A stretch of DNA of 50,606 nt from contig CALUSG010000049.1 of assembly GCA_944323365.1 (NCBI GenBank), positions 1 through 50,606 on the forward strand. Reading direction: 5' to 3'. Of this stretch, positions 41,397 through 49,172 are shown in pieces. Each line of letters begins with the position of its first letter. The first letter of the stretch is position 1. Source of the DNA: Candidatus Gastranaerophilales bacterium. Its GTDB lineage: Bacteria > Cyanobacteriota > Vampirovibrionia > Gastranaerophilales > Gastranaerophilaceae. Position numbers and translations under genes: made by a program. The notes beneath the pieces are model-generated. The model was given only the letters and a program-made list of their open reading frames with translations. It ran no database searches and was not told where the DNA came from.

Positions 41397-41999
41397 TTAA
41401 AATTCAGATAAAGTTTTTTCTATTCTTTCACCAACATCCGACAATGAATAACCTTCGAACAAATCTCTTCCAATACCGACAGCAACAGCTCCGGCATTGA
41501 TATATTTTTTGACCTCGCAAAGTTTAACATTACCCTGCGGCAATACATTCAAAAACGGCATAGGTCTTAACAAATCTTCAACATACAATGGCCCGCCAAT
41601 AGCCGTAATCGGATATATTTTAACTAGAGGAATACGTGCTTTCCAGGCATTATAGGCTTCATTAGCAGATGAAGTACCGGCTATAAAAGGTATTCTTTTA
41701 TCTTTAGACAATTTAACAAGATTCATATGAAAAATTGGAGATGAAAGGAAACGTGCCCCGGCCAAAATTGCAGCCTCAGCCTGCATTGATGTAATAATGC
41801 CTCCGGCACATATTTTGGCATGCTTAGAAACTTCTTTTATAGCATCGTAAATAGATGGATTAACAACATTAACTTCCATTATGTTAAGTCCGCTTTTAAC
41901 AACAGTTTTAACAGTATCTACCACAACATCCGGGTCACTGCTTCTTATTATCGGAAAAATCTTTTGTGCTGATAACAGCTTAATTAAATTTTCGTTCAT
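41397..41999 (-). CDS. eda: KDPG/KHG-aldolase-family protein
   Basis: 200 residues: FPIIRSSDPDVVVDTV, IMEVNVVNP (catalytic Glu, E42), AGARFLSSPIF, and the Schiff-base lysine in LVKIYPITAIGGP (K127). Compared with E. coli Eda, the substrate-binding arginine of LEVTLRT is Val here and the phosphate-loop GG of CPTGGI is GN (LPQGNV), so the substrate may differ from KDPG. It is first in the eda-kinase-csaB operon. AAAGGGA precedes the ATG. Confidence 0.85.
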   Translation of the reverse strand: MNENLIKLLSAQKIFPIIRSSDPDVVVDTVKTVVKSGLNIMEVNVVNPSIYDAIKEVSKHAKICAGGIITSMQAEAAILAGARFLSSPIFHMNLVKLSKDKRIPFIAGTSSANEAYNAWKARIPLVKIYPITAIGGPLYVEDLLRPMPFLNVLPQGNVKLCEVKKYINAGAVAVGIGRDLFEGYSLSDVGERIEKTLSEF

Positions 42000-42055
42000 A
42001 AACTATCCCTTTTTCAGAATTTATTATATCATAAAATTATGAGCGGGGAATTTTA

Positions 42056-44002
42056 ATGAAAATCTTTAAACAAAAAATATTTTTTATAAAGTCATTACTG
42101 TTACATATATTTTTGTCTGTAATAATAATTTTAATATCATGGCAATTTTTTGAACCCGCAGTATACAATCTTATGCAGGAATGGTTTGTAGCAAGGGATA
42201 ACGGAAGTAATGAAATTGTTTTGATTGTAATAGATGACAAATCAACGGAAAAATACAGATGGCCATGGCAAAGATATCTATATGCAGAAATATTTGAATA
42301 TCTGCATGACTATTCAAAGCCGAAACTCATAGGATTTGACGCAATATTAGCAACATTAGACAAAGAAAATCCGCAATCCGATAATCAATTTTTTAATACA
42401 GTAAAAAGAATTGATAACCTGGTTGTAGGCTTCAGTCCTCTTATAAGCGACAAACAAATAGACAAATCAGAACTAGAGTACATAGAAAAATTCAACAAAA
42501 AATTCAGCGTAAATATAGATGACAGAAGAACAGGGCTTAAATACAGCAAATTTAATGACATATCACCGTTTCCGCAGCCGTACTTTAATGCCATAAAGTA
42601 TACGGGATCTGTAATCACAACACAAAATTCAAACGGGCATGTAGTTCTGAGCGATCAAATTATATCATTAAATGATAAATTATATCCTTCTTTAGCATTA
42701 AGAATGTACATGCTTCTAAATAATACGGATTCACTGACAATAACAGACAATAAAATTACAGTAGACGAAACAAATTTACAAATTCCTGTAATAAATTCAT
42801 ACGATGCAATACAGAATTATATGCATTTTTATAAATTACATCCCAACACAGAATATACACATAAAAAATATTCTGCAATAGATGTAATTGAATCACTGGA
42901 GAATATAAAAAACGGCAAGAAACCAATAATTTTGCCTGAAGAATTCAACAATAAGATAGTATTTGTAGGAGCCAATGCGAAATCAGCAGCAATGGGATTG
43001 GAAGACGTCCTGCCGACCCCGATACTGCAAAAGCATCCAGGAGTTGATATCCAGGCCACAAATCTTGATAATTTAGTTAACGGTCAATTCATAAGACAAA
43101 CCAGTATAATATTTGATTTATTGGTAATTATAATATTAACAGCATTAGTTTTTGCGATAATAATGAGGTTAAGCTTTATACAATCAATAATATCGCTAAT
43201 ATTTATTGCAGCAGGATATTTTATATTTACAGTAATATGTTTTATGAATAACATAGCACCAAATGTAATAACACCGCTTGCAATTCAGCTAATAACAATG
43301 ATATTTGGTTATTCATACAGATTTATAATAGAGGGTCGTAACAAAGAAAAAATAAAGCAGGCGATGGGCAAATATATTTCACAGGATATAATGCAAAATG
43401 TTGTAAAGAATATAGATGACATAAAGCTTGGCGGAAAGAAAGCAGTTGTAACGGTATTATTTGCGGACATAAGAGGTTTTACCAGCATAAGTGAAAAATT
43501 AACCGCAGAAGAAGTATCCGTAATCTTAAACGAATATTTCACTGAAATAGAACCAATAATATCCAAATACAATGGAGTAATAAATAAATTTATCGGGGAT
43601 GCCGTAATGGCAATCTTTGGGGAACCGATACAGGATATAAATCACGCAAAGAATGCAGTATTATGTGCCAACGAGATTTTGAAAAAAGTTGATGAATTAC
43701 GTGACAAATGGTTATTTGAGGGTAAGCCAAAAATAGAAATCGGAATAGGAATAAATACAGGCGAAGCATTTGTAGGCAATATTGGTTCAGAGAAGCGTTT
43801 AGAATACACCGTAATAGGGGATATGGTAAATTTAGCAAGCCGTATAGAGAGTTACAACAAAGTATATAAAACTAATTTTTTAATAAGCAGCTCAACATAT
43901 TCATATGTAAGCAGCATAGCAGATGTAATAAAAATAAGCGAAGTAACAATCCGTGGCAAATCAAAAAAAATGGATATATATGAAGTTTTGAGGCTGACAT
44001 AA
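42056..44002 (+). CDS. CHASE2-domain adenylate/guanylate cyclase (class III)
   Basis: 648 residues: a membrane helix (about 13-33), an extracellular CHASE2 sensor domain (about 40-340, IVLIVIDDKSTEKY and ILPEEFNNKIVFVGANA), three further helices (about 350-425), and a class III cyclase domain (from about 465) with VLFADIRGFTSISEKL (first metal Asp), KFIGDAVMAIFGEP (second metal Asp and a Lys in the purine-specificity position), IGIGINTGEAFVGNIGS, and the transition-state Asn/Arg in YTVIGDMVNLASRIES. The lysine suggests cAMP. This architecture is common in cyanobacteria. It precedes recG by one base. Confidence 0.93.
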   Translation: MKIFKQKIFFIKSLLLHIFLSVIIILISWQFFEPAVYNLMQEWFVARDNGSNEIVLIVIDDKSTEKYRWPWQRYLYAEIFEYLHDYSKPKLIGFDAILATLDKENPQSDNQFFNTVKRIDNLVVGFSPLISDKQIDKSELEYIEKFNKKFSVNIDDRRTGLKYSKFNDISPFPQPYFNAIKYTGSVITTQNSNGHVVLSDQIISLNDKLYPSLALRMYMLLNNTDSLTITDNKITVDETNLQIPVINSYDAIQNYMHFYKLHPNTEYTHKKYSAIDVIESLENIKNGKKPIILPEEFNNKIVFVGANAKSAAMGLEDVLPTPILQKHPGVDIQATNLDNLVNGQFIRQTSIIFDLLVIIILTALVFAIIMRLSFIQSIISLIFIAAGYFIFTVICFMNNIAPNVITPLAIQLITMIFGYSYRFIIEGRNKEKIKQAMGKYISQDIMQNVVKNIDDIKLGGKKAVVTVLFADIRGFTSISEKLTAEEVSVILNEYFTEIEPIISKYNGVINKFIGDAVMAIFGEPIQDINHAKNAVLCANEILKKVDELRDKWLFEGKPKIEIGIGINTGEAFVGNIGSEKRLEYTVIGDMVNLASRIESYNKVYKTNFLISSSTYSYVSSIADVIKISEVTIRGKSKKMDIYEVLRLT

Positions 44003-44003
44003 A

Positions 44004-46361
44004 TTGGAAAATTTAGAGCAGATAAAAAAAGCAATAGATGTAGAAGTCAAACACCGTTATATAGATATACACGGCAAGAAAGAGACCTTTTCAACATTCA
44101 TAAAAAAAGAGGCGATAAAGAATTATAAATCCAGCAAAAAGAGTCCAAAATGGGCAATAATGGTGGAAGCATTTGAGCATTATCCATATGACTCAGTTCC
44201 GGAAAGGCGACGTGCAATAGAGCGGCTCATAAAAGTTATAAAATCAGAGATTGACGGGCCAAAACAAGATATAAAAACATTACCGGCGAGCCAAACAAAC
44301 GTAATGTATATAAAAGGAGTCGGGCCCAAAGTTGCTTATAAGTTAAACAAACTTGGAATTTTTACGGCACAAGACTTAATTATGTATTTTCCGAGGAAGC
44401 ATGTGGATTATTCATCCAGGACGCTAATAAAAGATTTAAAAGAAGGGATAAACACGACTGTTTTCGGATACATAAAATCAGTTTCCGCGTTCAATACAAG
44501 GAATAATCTTGCCGTAATAAAAGTAACCGTTGCAGATGAAAGCGGCAAATTCGAACTAAGTTTTTTTCAATCGAAAAGCAATCGTTTCATGCTGGAAAGA
44601 ATAAAAGCCCAATTTCCCAAAAATGCAGGGATAATGGTTTCAGGCATGGTAAAAATAAACAACTACAGCAAAAAACTTACAATAGACAAACCAACATACT
44701 CAATAATGACCGGCGAATTTTTGGAAAACACAAACTTAAATCTTGGCCGAATTGTTCCAATATATACAGTATGTGAAGATTTAAATATAAAAACACTACG
44801 CAAAGCAATTTATAACGCAATTCAACAGTATAAAGCCGAAATAATAAACGTAATACCCGACGAAATAAGGAAAAGACTGGGGATTTTAGACAAAAAAATA
44901 GCAGTAGAGCAGATACATTTTCCGGAGAATGTAGATAATTTGGCAAAAGCAAGATTTTCTCTAATATTTGAAGAGCTGTTTTTGGTTCAGCTAAAATTAC
45001 TGAGATTAAGAGAGAATACCGCAAAGAATTTGCCGTCAGTAGCCTTGCAAATAAAAGAAAACGGTTTAGTCCAAAAATTTATAAACAGTCTTCCATTTGA
45101 ATTAACAAAAGGTCAAAAAGACGCAGTAAACGAGATTTTAAACGATTTGCACTCAACAACGCCGATGCAGCGGTTGCTACAAGGAGATGTAGGAAGCGGA
45201 AAGACAGTTGTTGCGACCATAATGTTGCTGGCTGCAGTTGAAAATGGTTATCAAGGTGCAATAATGGCCCCAACTGAAATTTTAGCACAGCAGCACTATA
45301 ACAACATGATTCAATGGCTCACACCGCTAGGCCTAAGCGTTGGACTATTTCTTGGAAGTCACGGTAAAAAAGTCAGGACACAATTTGAAACAGCACTAAG
45401 AAACGGTCAAATGAATATTGCTGTAGGCACACACGCACTAATACAAGACAACATAGAGTTTGCAAATTTAGGAGCTATAGTTGTGGATGAACAACATAGA
45501 TTCGGTGTAAAACAAAGAAATATATTAAAGCACAAATCTCAAAACCCGCAAATGTTAACCATGACAGCTACTCCAATACCAAGGACACTGGCTTTAACAG
45601 TGCATGGCGATTTGGATTTAACCGTTATAAACGAACTGCCAAAAGGCAGAATTCCGATTAAAACAACATTAACCGGCTCGCACAAAGGCGTTTGGGATTT
45701 AATACGTACAGAAATACTCAAGGGGCGACAGGCCTATATTGTCTATCCGTTAATTGATGAAAGCGAAACTTTATCAGCTAAAGCCGCCACAATCGAGGCG
45801 GAAAAGCTTCAAAAAGAAATATTCCCCGAGTTTAAAGTCGGACTTTTACACGGGAAATTAAAAAATGACGAAAAAGATGCAGTCATGAAAGATTTTAAGA
45901 ACAAAAAATATGACATTTTGGTTTCCACAACCGTAGTAGAAGTAGGTGTAGATGTTCCGAATGCAACAGTAATGGTAATAGAAAACGCAGAAAGATTTGG
46001 TCTGTCGCAATTACATCAATTAAGAGGGCGTGTAGGACGAAGCAGCCTTCAATCATACTGCGTACTGGTTAGCAGCTCAAGGTCACAAGAAACCCGAGAA
46101 CGGCTAAACATCATGACTCAAACAAATGACGGTTTTGTAATAGCTGAAAAAGATTTGCAGCTGCGAGGTCCCGGAGAATTTTTAGGAACACGACAAAGCG
46201 GACTTCCGGATTTAATAATTTCTGACATAATACGTGATGCTAAAATACTGGAACTGGCACGCTGTGAAGCCATTGATTTCCTCAAAAATAATGATATAAA
46301 TAATTATCCGGCATTAAAAAATGCAACTTCTTTAGAATTATTTACCGGACTGGACATATAA
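44004..46361 (+). CDS. recG: ATP-dependent DNA helicase RecG
   Basis: 785 residues: an N-terminal extension of about 105 residues, the wedge/OB domain (about 110-270, GVGPKVAYKLNKLGIFTAQDLIMYFPRKHVDYS), then helicase motifs LLQGDVGSGKTVVA (I), PTEILAQQH (Ia), VVDEQHRFG (II, DEQH), MTATPIPRTL (III), VSTTVVEVGVDVPNATVMVIENAERFGLSQLHQLRGRVGR (V-VI) and the C-terminal RGPGEFLGTRQSG. It reverses stalled replication forks. The start is TTG, one base after the cyclase stop, so the two are one transcript. E. coli RecG (693 residues) lacks this N-terminal part. Confidence 0.95.
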   Translation: MENLEQIKKAIDVEVKHRYIDIHGKKETFSTFIKKEAIKNYKSSKKSPKWAIMVEAFEHYPYDSVPERRRAIERLIKVIKSEIDGPKQDIKTLPASQTNVMYIKGVGPKVAYKLNKLGIFTAQDLIMYFPRKHVDYSSRTLIKDLKEGINTTVFGYIKSVSAFNTRNNLAVIKVTVADESGKFELSFFQSKSNRFMLERIKAQFPKNAGIMVSGMVKINNYSKKLTIDKPTYSIMTGEFLENTNLNLGRIVPIYTVCEDLNIKTLRKAIYNAIQQYKAEIINVIPDEIRKRLGILDKKIAVEQIHFPENVDNLAKARFSLIFEELFLVQLKLLRLRENTAKNLPSVALQIKENGLVQKFINSLPFELTKGQKDAVNEILNDLHSTTPMQRLLQGDVGSGKTVVATIMLLAAVENGYQGAIMAPTEILAQQHYNNMIQWLTPLGLSVGLFLGSHGKKVRTQFETALRNGQMNIAVGTHALIQDNIEFANLGAIVVDEQHRFGVKQRNILKHKSQNPQMLTMTATPIPRTLALTVHGDLDLTVINELPKGRIPIKTTLTGSHKGVWDLIRTEILKGRQAYIVYPLIDESETLSAKAATIEAEKLQKEIFPEFKVGLLHGKLKNDEKDAVMKDFKNKKYDILVSTTVVEVGVDVPNATVMVIENAERFGLSQLHQLRGRVGRSSLQSYCVLVSSSRSQETRERLNIMTQTNDGFVIAEKDLQLRGPGEFLGTRQSGLPDLIISDIIRDAKILELARCEAIDFLKNNDINNYPALKNATSLELFTGLDI

Positions 46362-46362
46362 A

Positions 46363-46388
46363 AAAAGAGGCATACAGCCTCTTTTAAG
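46363..46388. terminator. Bidirectional terminator between recG and tRNA-Leu
   Basis: The stem AAAAGAGGC/GCCTCTTTT with loop ATACA lies just past the recG stop and just past the tRNA 3' end. T-runs follow on both strands, the longer one on the minus strand. Confidence 0.85.
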
Positions 46389-46390
46389 AT

Positions 46391-46477
46391 TGCTCCAGGC
46401 CAGACTTGAACTGGCACCGAGTTATTAACCCGATTGAATTTTAAGTCCAACGCGTCTACCGATTCCGCCACTGGAGC
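46391..46477 (-). tRNA. tRNA-Leu(UAA)
   Basis: 87 bases on the minus strand. Acceptor stem GCTCCAG/CTGGAGC with A as the discriminator, D-arm GGCGGAATCGGTAGACGC, anticodon stem TTGGA/TTCAA with loop CTTAAAA (anticodon TAA), a long variable arm, and T-arm GTTCAAGTC. The long variable arm and GCGGAAT...GGTAGACGC are typical of tRNA-Leu. CCA is not encoded. Confidence 0.93.
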
Positions 46478-46505
46478 TTATGTGCCTATACTACTTTAAA
46501 TATAA

Positions 46506-47714
46506 TCAATTGTCAAATGGAAATTTTACAATGTATCTTTCAAGCTCATAAATTTTGTCATAAAGCCGTTTTAAAATAAAGCTCAAAGTTTCACAGAGGT
46601 CTGTTTCATTCTTTAATGAAATTTTTCCGAAAAGTGCCGGATATTTTAAATTTAAACAAAAACTGTCATAAAAATTCTTAATATCCGTAAATATAGCGTA
46701 ATCAATATAATCCTTATCTTCGCACAAATTAACAAATAATTCGCAAAGATAATTTTTAGCCTTTGAAATCTGTTTTTTTATAATTAAAGCCTGAATTTGT
46801 TTCAACTTTTTGTTGATAACATAATATCTTTCGAGCAGATTTTGTTTTTTAACGGGCAAAACCTTCTTAAAATAGTCAATAGTTTGATAATACCCGCTGT
46901 TAATTAAATCCTCACGTTTTTCTTTCGGATAATTAAAGTCGACAATAATAACATCACCTGTGTTAATTACTATATAATCAAATTTATCTTTATTACCAAA
47001 AGTTTTAACAATAAAAGACGTACTCATAGACGTAATACAAGTATAAATAGTATTCATATAATCAAGAGCATTTTTATCAGTACCGTCAAAATCGCCCTCA
47101 AGCCTGAATTCTAGAACACGTTCTTTATTTTTAAACAAGTTTTCGGATAATTTCCACATAGGCATGCTTTTTTGTAAATCACCGTCAACAAGCAAAGTAT
47201 TATTATACTCAACCGGTTTCATAAGTCCGGGCATGCTGCACGAAATTCTGACAGCAGCAGCAATTTCAAAATCAGGAGTTTCATATTTTGAAAATTCTTT
47301 GCATTGAAAATTTGATAAATCCGTTGTGATAATAATTAAATTTTGTTCAATATCCTTAAATGTAACGGCCTTATTTTTACCTTTATCGTAACCATCACCA
47401 TAAAACTTTTTTTCAATCAGTTCCCTGACCCAATCCAAAAACACTTCACCCTTGCTCAAAGCAAACTTGGGGCCTAAACCAAATTGAAAATCTTTAAATA
47501 AATCAAAATTAACGTCTAAAAAAATTTGTTTTAAATCATCCGCATTATATCCGACAGCAATTAAAGCCGCAACAATAGACCCAACAGAAGAACCGGCTAA
47601 ATTAACAAAACTAACGCCAATTTCTTCCAAAGCCTTAAGAGCACCAACATAAGCAATGCCTCTAATTGCTCCGCCGCCAAATAAACATGAATATTTCAAA
47701 GCATTATTGTTCAT
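46506..47714 (-). CDS. Patatin-like phospholipase
   Basis: 402 residues. N-terminal patatin domain: oxyanion loop LFGGGAIRGIAYVGAL, nucleophile elbow GSSVG (Ser43), and catalytic Asp in LLVDGDL (D177; the usual DGG/A reads DGD). Patatins are acyl hydrolases acting on membrane lipids. The C-terminal 200 residues are helical and unlike known additions. There is no signal peptide. No Shine-Dalgarno site is visible: TATAAT ends seven bases before ATG, so the mRNA may be leaderless. Confidence 0.88.
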   Translation of the reverse strand: MNNNALKYSCLFGGGAIRGIAYVGALKALEEIGVSFVNLAGSSVGSIVAALIAVGYNADDLKQIFLDVNFDLFKDFQFGLGPKFALSKGEVFLDWVRELIEKKFYGDGYDKGKNKAVTFKDIEQNLIIITTDLSNFQCKEFSKYETPDFEIAAAVRISCSMPGLMKPVEYNNTLLVDGDLQKSMPMWKLSENLFKNKERVLEFRLEGDFDGTDKNALDYMNTIYTCITSMSTSFIVKTFGNKDKFDYIVINTGDVIIVDFNYPKEKREDLINSGYYQTIDYFKKVLPVKKQNLLERYYVINKKLKQIQALIIKKQISKAKNYLCELFVNLCEDKDYIDYAIFTDIKNFYDSFCLNLKYPALFGKISLKNETDLCETLSFILKRLYDKIYELERYIVKFPFDN

Positions 47715-47743
47715 GGTTATTATTATACCATAAAAAATTATGC

Positions 47744-48028
47744 TTAAGCAGCAATTGAACCTTTAATTTCTCTAATTAAATATTCAGCTATCCATTGGAA
47801 ATCTTTATTGCACATAGCAGCTTTTTTAAGATATTCAACAGATGCATCACCAATTCTGATTAAAGTCATGGCAACAACACCTCTTTTAATTCCACGAACA
47901 ACCTGCAATTGATCAACTAATTGAGGTACAGCTTGTTTACCAATATTAACCAATATATTTTCAATTTCATTTTTAGTAGAATTATCTGCGTTTTCTAATT
48001 TGCTAAGAATATCATTAACTGTTTGCAT
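47744..48028 (-). CDS. Small HEAT-repeat-like protein
   Basis: 94 residues from ATG 48028 (GGAGATAG site upstream; an ATG four codons earlier lies within that site). Helical throughout, with repeats of the HEAT type: ENILVNIGKQAVPQLVDQLQV and VAMTLIRIGDASVEYLKKAA. Single HEAT-like domains serve as protein-protein contacts. It lies upstream of the patatin gene on the same strand, with a 29-base gap, so co-transcription is possible. Confidence 0.72.
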   Translation of the reverse strand: MQTVNDILSKLENADNSTKNEIENILVNIGKQAVPQLVDQLQVVRGIKRGVVAMTLIRIGDASVEYLKKAAMCNKDFQWIAEYLIREIKGSIAA

Positions 48029-48040
48029 TTCTATCTCCAT

Positions 48041-48250
48041 ATTTTTCTAACCTATGTAATTATTATAATTCAAAATTTGTTTCAACTGTGATTTCCTTAC
48101 ATAATCTTTATATTGTAAATACAAAATTTCCATAGAATAGTTGAAATGTTTAATTAAGAAGAATTCAGGGCATATTCAATATATACAGGCCCTGAGGATT
48201 GTAAATTTTTATTAAAATTTTTAATAAAGATATCAATTATATACTAAATA
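48041..48250. other. Intergenic region with a hairpin upstream of the Pro-rich gene
   Basis: No gene seen in about 210 bases. TCAGGGC (48165-48171) pairs with GCCCTGA (48189-48195) around a 17-base loop; AT-rich flanks follow. A TATAAT on the minus strand near 48060 may serve the HEAT-like gene. Confidence 0.4.
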
Positions 48251-48264
48251 TATACTTTATATAT
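48251..48264 (+). promoter_or_regulatory. Shared TATACTTTATATAT promoter-like element, copy 2
   Basis: The same 14-mer as at 22308, followed by TTAGAG, 32 bases before the ATG of the Pro-rich gene. With copy 1 it shares 17 bases (TATACTTTATATATTTA). Confidence 0.6.
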
Positions 48265-48282
48265 TTAGAGAGAAGTAGAACT

Positions 48283-49092
48283 ATGACAATAAGAAATGCG
48301 ATAAACTTTTCGAGACCAACTCAATATACAGTGCACATGACACGTAATTATTACGTGGGCACACCTCATGCCCCCAAGAAAGCGAACAACGGGGCATTTT
48401 GGGGAACAATGGCTGCCACCGGTTTGTTGAGCATGCTACAGAGTTTATTAACGACATTTCAACCGAAAATACAACCAACAGCCCCATCGCCATTTCAATA
48501 TAGCAACTATCAGCCGGGGCCACCTCCTGAGGCTCCTCCTAAGCCGGGTCCTGTGAAGCCTCCTAAGCCGGGTCCTACGCCGGCAGCTGAAGAACCTAAA
48601 CCTGAAGAGCTGGCAGAATTGACTGCAGAGATACCTACATATAGGAAAGAAGAAAAACCAAGTAACTATGTTCAAGTTAACACAATTCCTTTTGGTGGGC
48701 CTTGGCATTATGCACAATATTATAAGGACGAAAATGGTCAAAAAATTTCACTTTCAGATCCTGCATTTAACGAAATTGTAAAATTACTTCAAAATGGTGA
48801 TTTACATGAAGTTGAAGGCAACCGAAAATTAATGGTTATGCCAAATAAAATTACTATAGGTGGAAAAACATTTACATTAATGAACCCTACCGAGCGTAAC
48901 GCATTAAATTTACGAGGCAATGATGGAGGTAATGATACAAGATACGCAACGCAAACTACAGATTCTACTTGGGATGTTTATGAAAAAAAACCTGATGAGC
49001 AAGAAACACTTATAAAAAGTGGTTTAACCGAGGCACAAGCAAACAAACTTATTGCGGACAAAAAAGAACAAGCAAAGGAAGCCGAAACATAA
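48283..49092 (+). CDS. FWG-motif protein with a proline-rich linker
   Basis: 269 residues: a basic/aromatic N-terminus (INFSRPTQYTVHMTRNYYVG), a short hydrophobic segment NNGAFWGTMAATGLLSMLQSLL (35-56), a proline/glycine-rich linker (79-111, PxPP and KPGP units), then a compact domain (about 125-210, PFGGPWHYAQYYKDENGQK...GGKTFTLMNPTERNALNLRG) and an acidic helical tail. Hydrophobic segment and FWG placement match the next gene (GSFWGAFGGGFIGGLLGSF), so the two are related in this part. It could be a surface or exported protein without a classical signal peptide. Function unknown. The weak GAGAG ribosome site and promoter-like element support the start. Confidence 0.72.
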   Translation: MTIRNAINFSRPTQYTVHMTRNYYVGTPHAPKKANNGAFWGTMAATGLLSMLQSLLTTFQPKIQPTAPSPFQYSNYQPGPPPEAPPKPGPVKPPKPGPTPAAEEPKPEELAELTAEIPTYRKEEKPSNYVQVNTIPFGGPWHYAQYYKDENGQKISLSDPAFNEIVKLLQNGDLHEVEGNRKLMVMPNKITIGGKTFTLMNPTERNALNLRGNDGGNDTRYATQTTDSTWDVYEKKPDEQETLIKSGLTEAQANKLIADKKEQAKEAET

Positions 49093-49138
49093 AGAAATGT
49101 ATCAAAAAATATTAAAAATAACAATTTAATAAAAAGAA

Positions 49139-49152
49139 TATACTTTATATAT
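49139..49152 (+). promoter_or_regulatory. Shared TATACTTTATATAT promoter-like element, copy 3
   Basis: Third identical 14-mer, followed by ATAACAGAGG, 34 bases before the ATG of the Met/Gly-rich gene and 46 bases after the Pro-rich gene. It implies separate transcription of the two neighbours. Confidence 0.6.
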
Positions 49153-49172
49153 ATAACAGAGGAGTATAAAAG

